The notes below the pieces were generated by a model. It was not told the origin of the DNA. It ran no database searches and was given only the letters and a program-made list of their open reading frames with translations. Shown here one piece after another: positions 56,829 through 64,000 of a stretch of 64,000 nt of DNA. Location of the stretch: the NCBI RefSeq assembly GCF_028554725.1, contig NC_071667.1:80452001-80516000 (forward strand). Direction: 5' to 3'. The stretch comes from Zeugodacus cucurbitae. Lineage: Eukaryota > Arthropoda > Insecta > Diptera > Tephritidae. Numbering within the stretch: the stretch's first letter is position 1; every line of letters begins with the position of its first letter. The position numbers and the translations under genes are program-made.

Positions 56829-58260
56829 TTTGCAAATCATTATACGAGGGTTTCCTCTTATATTTCGATGATACAGAAGCTAGGAGAAGTTTTGACCGAT
56901 TTTAGGCATTATTGGCTCAGAGATACATTACTCGTATTACAAGGAGAAGATTCCCTCTGAATTTCTTTCGAATATTTGTGAGATTTGCCTATATTTTCCG
57001 TCAGAAGTAAACACTGAAGACCACATGTTCGATATCTGGGGCCTTGAACAGTTATTGTCTGATTTTCATAATGAGCTCCTCGTGTATTTGTGCAAAGTTT
57101 TATTCCAATATCTCCACAGGTGCTTGATTTATACATTGTAATGTGTAATTAAAAAATGTGTTATATTAGAAGTACAAAGTGTTGTAAACCGGTTTCAGCC
57201 ATTTACAATATATCAGGATGTAAAGAATATTATGTAACGGGTGATTTTTTTGAGGTTAGGATTTTCATGCATTAGTATTTGACAGATCACGTGGGATTTC
57301 AGACATGGTGTCAAAGAGAAAGATGCTCAGTATGCTTTGACATTTCATCATGAATAGACTTACTAACGAGCAACGCTTGCAAATCATTGAATTTTATTAC
57401 CAAAATCAGTGTTCGGTGTTCCGCTTTTTTATCGACAAATTTTGTTCAGCGATGAGGCTCATTTCTGGTTGAATGGCTACGTAAATAAGCAAAATTGCCG
57501 CATTTGGGGTGAAGAGCAACCAGAAGCCGTTCAAGAATTGCCCATGCATCCCGAAAAATGCACTGTTTGGTGTGGTTTGTACGCTGGTGGAATCATTGGA
57601 CCGTATTTTTTCAAAGATGCTGTTGGACGCAACGTTACGGTGAATGGCGATCGCTATCGTTCGATGCTAACAAACTTTTTGTTGCCAAAAATGGAAGAAC
57701 TGAACTTGGTTGACATGTGGTTTCAACAAGATGGCGCTACATGCCACACAGCTCGCGATTCTATGGCCATTTTGAGGGAAAACTTCGGAGAACAATTCAT
57801 CTCAAGAAATGGACCCGTAAGTTGGCCACCAAGATCATGCGATTTAACGCCTTTAGACTATTTTTTGTGGGGCTACGTCAAGTCTAAAGTCTACAGAAAT
57901 AAGCCAGCAACTATTCCAGCTTTGGAAGACAACATTTCCGAAGAAATTCGGGCTATTCCGGCCGAAATGCTCGAAAAAGTTGCCCAAAATTGGACTTTCC
58001 GAATGGACCACCTAAGACGCAGCCGCGGTCAACATTTAAATGAAATTATCTTCAAAAAGTAAATGTCATGAACCAATCTAACGTTTCAAATAAAGAACCG
58101 ATGAGATTTTGCAAATTTTATGCGTTTTTTTTTTTAAAAAAGTTATCAAGCTCTTAAAAAATCACCCTTTACAACATCTGGTTGAAATTAGTCGAGTAGT
58201 TCTTCAGGTATGGTTTTTTTATCAAAAAGTGGACGTCGTCACGTCAGCAGTTTATGTTTC
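56829..58260. repeat. Copy of dispersed repeat R1x, split by a mariner
   Basis: The left part (56829-57236) carries GATTCCCTCTGAATTTCTTT and ATATTTTCCGTCAGAAG, matching the order at 4237-4310. The right part (58171-58260) continues with a GTTGAAATTAGTCGAGTAGT...GGTATGG segment corresponding to about 4405-4445. The mariner at 57237-58169 sits between the two halves. Confidence 0.5.
57235..58171 (+). pseudogene. Internally deleted rosa-type (DD41D) mariner
   Basis: The element is 57237-58169 (933 bp) with TA on both sides and ends ACGGGTGATTTTTTTGAG and, reversed, AAGGGTGATTTTTTAAGAG. Coding starts at 57350 (MNRLTNEQRLQIIEFYYQNQ), then a deletion junction near 57405-57412 shifts the frame. The catalytic part continues in another frame (57409-58062): FSDEAHF, WFQQDGATCHTA and CDLTPLDYFLWG, with 41 residues between the second and third Asp, i.e. 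DD41D. From family length (about 340-350 residues) some 120 codons are missing, covering the rest of the DNA-binding region. The catalytic half is open and well preserved, so the copy is fairly recent. It encodes no complete transposase. Confidence 0.88.
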
Positions 58261-58679
58261 TGTGGTGTTTAGCTAATTATGGAATATAACTTGATATATA
58301 ATATATGTTTTGCCTAACTTACAAGTAAAGTACAAAACCCGTCTGATATATGATACTAATGCCAATAATTCGCTACTATTGTTACCAAATGAAATTCACA
58401 AACCAACAACCAGCTCCATAATATACATTCAACTAGGAGTCTTGCACCCAAACTAAAATATTATACATCTGAAATCAATCCAAGTAAATAATTCCAGCTT
58501 AAGCCTATTCGACTAAACTGCAGTCGCTTGTGCTCAGACGCCTACTTTGATTTTTGCATACAACGTCTGAGTCACATCAATTAAAATTACAAATATTACA
58601 ATGCAAATTGGTAAGAAATAAAGTAATACCTTATTTACGCTCAAATATTTATATTTAAAACGTCACTTCTTGCAAACTA
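58261..58679. other. Gene-free spacer upstream of CP16
   Basis: Nothing supported. Confidence 0.4.
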
Positions 58680-58876
58680 GTTAGACGACCTTCACACCAC
58701 TTTAAGCCAACCGCCCTCAACAACCATTCATTCACATATTAAGCTTAGCTTAAAGAAGCTCTCCGCAGTGCATTTGTATGAGCAAATTGTCGCTTAAACG
58801 GCGTATGTTAATAGCTTTTCGTTTTCATTGCGCGTTTTCGATTTCCTCTTTGTCTTCCACCCATCGATTTGATTTG
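58680..58876 (+). promoter_or_regulatory. Conserved upstream block of CP16 (paired with CP17)
   Basis: About 200 bp directly before the TATA box (ACGTCACTTCTTGCAAAC, TTAAGCTTAGCTTAAAGAAG, TTTGTCTTCCACCCATCGAT) is almost identical to 61286-61499 before CP17. A weaker match precedes CP15. Confidence 0.65.
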
Positions 58877-58912
58877 TATAAAAGACTCGTTCGGTTAGTC
58901 TGCAAATCAGTT
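58877..58912 (+). promoter_or_regulatory. CP16 core promoter
   Basis: TATAAAA at 58877-58883; ATCAGTTC initiator with start A at 58909 (32-base spacing). Confidence 0.8.
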
Positions 58913-58963
58913 CAATTCCGTTTTCGGTATTTGTAGCAATCAAATCAAACTAACAAAACAACA

Positions 58964-59701
58964 ATGGCATTCAAAGTAAGGATTAACAAGGATACCAATA
59001 TTAGGATACGTTTTAAAGTCAAATAAAAGATACGGATACGTACAAATTGTGCAATAAAAACTTTAAACTGGATTACAGTGAACATTTTTTTAATCTAGTA
59101 TTTCATTTCTTCGTAGTTCATCGCCTTCTTCGCTCTCTGCGTCGCCGCCGCCAGCGCGGGTGTCATCGCCCCAGCTGCTCCTTTGGCCGCTGTAGCCGCC
59201 GCTCCATTGGCTGTTGCCGCTCGTGTTGAGGAATACGACCCACATCCCCAGTACACCTACGGTTATGATGTGCAAGATGCTCTCTCCGGTGACTCGAAGA
59301 CCGCTGTGGAAACCCGTGATGGTGGTATCGTACAAGGTCAATACTCCCTGAATGACGCTGATGGTTACCGTCGTATTGTGGACTACACCGCCGACCCAAT
59401 CAACGGTTTCAACGCTGTTGTCCGTCGTGAACCTTTGGTTGCCCCCGTCGTAGCTGCTGCTGCTCCAGTCGTCGCTGCCCCAGCTCCAGTAGTTAGAGCC
59501 GCTGCTCTCGCCGCCCCAGTCGTTGCTGCCCCAGCTCCCGTCGTTAGAGCCGCTGCCTACGCCGCACCCGCACCAATCGTCGCTGCTGCTCCAGCTCCCG
59601 TTGTCAGAGCCGCTGCCTACGCCGCTCCAGCTCCCCTTGTCGCCGGACCAGCAGTAGTGAGAACCCAATTCGCTTCCCCACTCATATCTTACGCTTATTA
59701 G
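58964..59701 (+). CDS. CP16: RR-2 cuticular protein, Ala/Val/Pro tail
   Basis: Exons 58964-58975 (Lys codon AAA) and 59117-59701; intron 141 bp ending TTCGTAG; 198 residues. The leader and RR-2 domain (about 42-110) follow CP15, with [16 protein letters not shown]. Residue 74 is Gly (RDGGIVQG) where RR-2 proteins normally have Asp; CP17 has the same change, so it predates their duplication. The tail has more [13 protein letters not shown] modules than CP15 and ends LISYAY. Poly(A) signal AATAAA at 59753-59758. Intron start GTAAGGATTxACAAGGATACC is shared with CP17. Confidence 0.95.
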
Positions 59702-59780
59702 AGAAGTTTGGACTAAGCGTGTGCCATTAGTTGTTGAACATTTACTAAACGGAATAAAGTCTGAAAATATATACATATAT

Positions 59781-61285
59781 CTAAAAGTCATATTTTTGTT
59801 TATAGTAGTGGTCATTCCAATTTAATCATAAATGAAACATTAAACGTAACCAAATATCAGGGGTTATGCTTAAACTTACAATTAACTTAACGTGAATGAC
59901 GTTTAAATGGTTCGCTAACAAATATGTCCCTTGAGGGTCTTATAAAATTATAGATCACTGCGCCTGTCATGGAAAATAGTTATATCATTCACATATAAAG
60001 GTCATAAGTGCCAAGGATTATCTTTATTCGTGTTTATAATATGTTCATGGTGTGCAAAATTTCGAAATATAGGAAATGGATGCGGTTATGGATCGATGCC
60101 CTCATTTACATATCATAAGTTTATGAGATATTCTTTTTTAATACAAAAGAGAGCGGTATTCATAGAAATATTTTTATCTAACTCATGTGTAGCTTTGTAG
60201 CTTTTCATCTCCGGCAATGTTTTTATCTGGGTTTTATTCTTTCTTAATTAGATATGAAAATCGACAAGTGAGGGTGTTAAAGAATTATATCCAAGAATTT
60301 TTAGTCTAGATATCGCAAGTGGGGGTATAGCAGAAGGAAGTCTTGAAATGATTTCTTCTTGTCTTCTTCCAAGCAATAATGAAGATTATGACGAAGTTTT
60401 CCTTTTGCGATTTACTTTGAGTCAGAAGTATCTTCCTCAACTACTCTATTGTCCAACTTCGTTTAGTTCCAAACGTCTCAAGAACACTGTCAGCGAGTTC
60501 AATGACAATATTGAGAATGGATACTCTCATTGAAGGACACTGCTTTGCGGAGCAATAGTTACACCTGACACCTGAAGATGATGAGATGTTTTTGATAGTG
60601 TACTCCTTCTCCTCGAATCTTCAATATCACCACATCTCTCCGAAGGTATAATATCATAGAAGAGACAACCAGTTCCTTCTGGAGCTCCTCCGGACTTTTG
60701 TACTTTCCAGCGAATATAACTTATTCAGTTTTATCATTATTTACAGAAAGGGCATTGCTGCATTCTGAATTGATTCTATAACAAAACATTATGCCACACC
60801 AATTCGATTCCAATTTGTTATTGTGTTTTATTTAAGCCATATCTCGTTATTAACATGTGCATGACGGAGAGTATATGAGTATATGGACACATGACACATG
60901 TCCCTATTATTTCGCACACTCAAAAACGATCTTACCTCACAAAATAATCAACATTTTTTCTTTGATAACGGTTCTTTACTTCACTGACATCCCAGCAAAC
61001 AATTGTATGTTACATTTTTGATAATTTTTTTAAATTTTATTATAATTTATATTTTACCTATTTTCAAGCAAGTGTCCCTATTATTTTTCACATGACTGTA
61101 TGTCTTATACTAAAGTTGTCACATGATTTGACACACAGTCTGATGGACAGACTGATATCGTGATTTTAAGTCGTCCTATAGAGATTATAAAGCAATGTTT
61201 GATTGAGATATGTTTTAATAGGGAACGGCTGCTTAACTGTAAAAGAAATAAAGTCATTCATTCTCAAATATTTAAATCAAAAACG
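59781..61285. other. Gene-free DNA between CP16 and CP17
   Basis: Near 61071-61098 GTGTCCCTATTATTTTTCAC followed by ATGACTG|TA looks like one end of a Tc1-type element. A similar GTCCCTATTATTTCGCACA lies at 60902 in the same orientation, so this may be a rearranged relic. No gene is supported. Confidence 0.4.
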
Positions 61286-61499
61286 TCACTTCTTGCAAAC
61301 CAGTTGGACGACCTTCAAACAAGCCACCCTCCCTCAACAAGCATTCATTCATATGTTAAGCTTAGCTTAAAGAAGCTCTCCGCAGTGCATTTGTATGAGC
61401 AAATTGTCGCCTAAATGGCGTAAGTTAATAGCTTTTCGTTTGCATTGCGCGTTTGCGTTTTTGATTTCCTCTTTGTCTTCCACCCATCGATTTGATTTG
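61286..61499 (+). promoter_or_regulatory. Conserved upstream block of CP17 (paired with CP16)
   Basis: Near-identical partner of 58680-58876, with a small insertion in the GCGTTTGCGTTTTTGATTTCC part. Confidence 0.65.
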
Positions 61500-61535
61500 T
61501 ATAAAAGACACATTTGGTTAGTCTTCAAATCAGTT
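61500..61535 (+). promoter_or_regulatory. CP17 core promoter
   Basis: TATAAAA at 61500-61506; ATCAGTTC initiator with start A at 61532 (32-base spacing). Confidence 0.8.
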
Positions 61536-61586
61536 CAATTCCGTTTTCGGTATTTGTAGCAATCAAATCAAACTAAACAAACAACA

Positions 61587-62246
61587 ATGGCATTCAAGGT
61601 AAGGATTTACAAGGATACCAATATTAGGATACAACAAAAATTATTTTTTTTCTCTTCTTCGTAGTTCATCACCTTCTTCGCTCTCTGCGTCGCCGCCACC
61701 AGCGCAGGTGTCATCGCCCCAGCTGCTCCTTTGGCCGTTGTAGCCGCAGCTCCATTGGCTGTTGCCGCTCGCGTTGAGGAATACGACCCTCATCCACAAT
61801 ACACCTACGGTTACGATGTGCAAGATGCTCTCTCCGGTGACTCGAAGACCGCTGTGGAGACCCGTGATGGTGGTATCGTCCAAGGTCAATACTCTCTGAA
61901 TGATGCTGATGGTTACCGTCGTATTGTAGACTACACCGCCGACCCAATCAACGGTTTCAACGCTGTTGTCCGTCGTGAACCTTTGGTTGCCCCCGTCGTA
62001 GCTGCTGCTCCAGTTGTGGCTGCCCCAGCTCCAGTTGTTAGAGCCGCTGCTCTCGCCGCCCCAGTCGTTGCTGCTCCAGCTCCCGTTGTCAGAGCCCCTG
62101 CCCTCGCCGCACCCTCACCAATTGTCGCTGCTTCCCCAGCTCCAGTTGTCGGAGCCGCTGCTTTCGCCGCTCCAGCTCCTTTCGTCGCCGGACCAGCTGT
62201 AGTGAGAACCCAATTCGCTTCACCACTCATCTCTTACGCTTATTAG
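61587..62246 (+). CDS. CP17: RR-2 cuticular protein, Ala/Val/Pro tail
   Basis: Exons 61587-61598 (Lys codon AAG, unlike AAA in CP15 and CP16) and 61665-62246; intron 66 bp, which keeps the start of the CP16 intron but lacks about 75 bp of its middle; 197 residues. The signal peptide has Thr changes ([15 protein letters not shown]). The RR-2 domain (about 42-110) has Gly74 as in CP16. The tail is less regular ([34 protein letters not shown]) and ends LISYAY. Poly(A) signal AATAAA at 62309-62314. It is the last gene in the window; the cluster may continue outside. Confidence 0.95.
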
Positions 62247-62394
62247 AGATGTTTGGGCTAAGCGTATGCCATTAGTTGTTAATCATTAAAGAACCGAACT
62301 GTGAATTAAATAAAAAAAAAACATATACAATTAATCCGAAACGGTTATTGTTATTCATTCTCATTTATTTAAATACAAGTATAATAAAAAAGGA

Positions 62395-62752
62395 GTCCCA
62401 GAATTGTCAGCCTCCTATTCGCAGAAGCGCCTCCTTTGTGATGAGACCAGGAGAAGATTGTATATGTGATTTCTGAGCTTACAGTGTACAAAGTCCCACC
62501 AGGATTCTTAATTTACTTCTTGGAAGGTTTATTACACACTCAAATATTTTGGTGTTGTAACCTCCTAAAGTGCGTTTTGCTTCGTGTAGACCCGCTGTTT
62601 GCCGCCAATGTTCCCCCCCAGGTCCTTTCCTCATTCTACAACATCTCCCTGATTGTGTGGGGCCTCCCTGCTATAAAGGGTTCTGGGCCTAGCAGTTTTG
62701 TTGAAGCTGCCGATCGTGCTAATTCGACGGCAACTTCGTTCCCTGCTATAAG
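62395..62752 (-). pseudogene. Non-LTR retrotransposon relic with RNase H (minus)
   Basis: Minus-strand translation starts with IAGNEVAVELARSAAST, GPEPF and HTIREML, matching the GNExADxLA end of LINE RNase H domains. Further on, in another frame, come T-V-H-C-K-L-R-N-H and R-R-R-F-C-E, the HCxLxxHL...CRxC knuckle region. Stops and frameshifts are present. It begins about 80 bp after the CP17 poly(A) signal. Confidence 0.65.
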
Positions 62753-63552
62753 AATCAGAAGTAAATAACAAATATAAGTTGAAGGCGTTAAGAATTACAA
62801 CCAACGAAAAAGTCATATATTCTTTTTGTAACCCGAATTATATGGAAAAGCAGATCCAGACGATGTTACTTGATATAGAGAGTACACGGCAGTACAAGGC
62901 CTTCATGCGATATTACATGGAATCAATTAAAGAGGTGGTTGAATTCATTAAACTATTTCATCGTTAGGGAACAAACCAACTTGTGGCAACTTATGGCACA
63001 TCAGTTTTTAAGGCTCGCAACACCTCTCCGTAGCCTGTTTTGTGGAGATACATTATCCTCCCATAGACGTTAAGATAATTTAAGATTATAAAGATCAAGG
63101 GTCGTTGAAATATTCGAAAAATGGTTATGTTCGTGATATATATTCGTTCAAACATTTGGAGAATAATTCTGGGCAATAAATATTTGATAAGTCTAATAAA
63201 AATCCATAAGAACGGAGAAATGTATACCCAGGACCCGGTGTTACTCTCGACTGTTCTTTCCCTAGTGATGTTTCCGGTAGACTAGTTATGTAGATTCAAA
63301 TGATTTATATAGATTTAGTGATGTTTTCAAGAACTTACATTTAATACTTTCACAATTTGCAATGATCAAAGGTTATTAACCTTACTTATAGAATTGGCGA
63401 ATGTTAAATCAATTGGAAACTATAGCTTTGTAAAGGGTATTTCTTTAAATCTTCCAGTCAAAATTGTTGCATCAATAATATTTTCGGTGAATTCTTTGAT
63501 GACCATACATGTACCGATCGATTGAGGTGAATTCTAAGTTTGCCGAAGTATA
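62753..63552. other. Gene-free DNA
   Basis: No supported gene; frames at 62779-63176 are short and without family signature. Confidence 0.4.
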
Positions 63553-63937
63553 TACAGTCCATAACTCGAGTTATAGAAGATAACTCTAAGATCTCCACAA
63601 CTCGAACGCTTGAATTGGCAATAGAAGTCAAATTTCATACAAATTTCCTTCCATAAATAAAAAAAAACTTATGGATTGCAAAAATCATGTAACAAAGGCA
63701 TGGGATACAGACGTCAAGAGCCAAACAATATCGAACTACAACAAATACAGAAAACATGTTATAATGTATTTACATAAAACTTTATGCGAAGTAAATAAAT
63801 AAAAGTGTGTGGAAATCTATATTTTACAGCTTTTTGAAAAATGTTATGTTTTAATGCAAATTCTATAAATCGAAGTCTCTCTAGCTCGGAGTTTTTTGTG
63901 GATTATGGTGATACGACTTAGAGAAGTTCCACTCCGA
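63553..63937. mobile_element. Longer pogo/Tigger-like relative of the 18-kb MITE
   Basis: Shares ATAACTCGA near the left end, GAATTGGCAATAGAAGTCAA internally, and the right part GTTTTTTGTGGATTATGGTG with GAGAAGTTCCACT. About 200 bp of extra interior (about 63655-63860) is missing from the shorter copy. The left end is damaged (CAGTCCATAACTC), and the right-hand TA is not clear. Confidence 0.65.
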
Positions 63938-64000
63938 GAGATTGAGTAATAAGTAAAAAATGTGTATTCTTCGATTTTCGAAGTTATTATCAAAAGGTTA

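Noticed and set aside
1..64000. tRNA, rRNA or other structured RNA genes
   Set aside because: No tRNA-like A/B box pairs with a foldable cloverleaf and no rRNA-like sequence were recognised by eye; a covariance-model scan would be needed to exclude them.

Overview
The window looks like nuclear DNA of a higher fly (Diptera: Brachycera). It is AT-rich, has short GT-AG introns with TATA/initiator promoters, and carries many decayed mariner, Tc1 and non-LTR retrotransposon copies. The cuticle genes resemble the Drosophila 84A (Ccp84A/Edg84A) cluster. Rosa-type DD41D mariners and the overall gene style suggest a tephritid fruit fly, but this is inference and the species cannot be fixed from sequence alone.

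The content is a tandem array of 17 intact cuticular-protein genes (called CP1-CP17 here) of the CPR family, RR-2 class, plus one truncated gene remnant. Almost all share one architecture: a 12-nt first coding exon (Met-Ala-Phe-Lys in 15 of 17), a phase-0 intron of 60-177 bp, and a second exon holding the rest of the signal peptide, one chitin-binding RR-2 domain and a low-complexity Ala/Pro/Val/His/Tyr tail. CP1 and CP12 are on the minus strand; all others are on the plus strand.

Layout: 1-6.6 kb has no gene (satellite-like tandem repeat, dispersed repeats). From 6.6 to 36 kb lie CP1-CP9, a young, nearly homogeneous subfamily with PVAHY/VVKTV tails. It contains two kinds of unit judged by intron and promoter: type A (CP2, CP3, CP7, CP8) and type B (CP4, the remnant, CP5, CP6, CP9). 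Intron/promoter type and coding type disagree in several genes, which points to gene conversion. From 37 to 48.5 kb lie the more diverged CP10-CP14. From 48.5 to 54.9 kb is a gene-free gap with a long TTTAA microsatellite and a TAATC array. From 55 to 62.3 kb lie CP15-CP17, with Ala/Val/Pro tails. The intergenic DNA is full of identifiable transposon remains, several with target-site duplications and some nested.

The genes probably act together as structural, chitin-binding components of rigid cuticle, secreted by epidermis in moulting-hormone-timed pulses. FTZ-F1-like sites upstream of CP4, CP5, CP6, CP9 and CP10 fit that view but are untested. I found no tRNA, rRNA, CRISPR or other enzymatic gene, and no clearly novel molecular system. 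The most informative signals are the mosaic structure of the gene array and the datable insertions inside its duplicated units.
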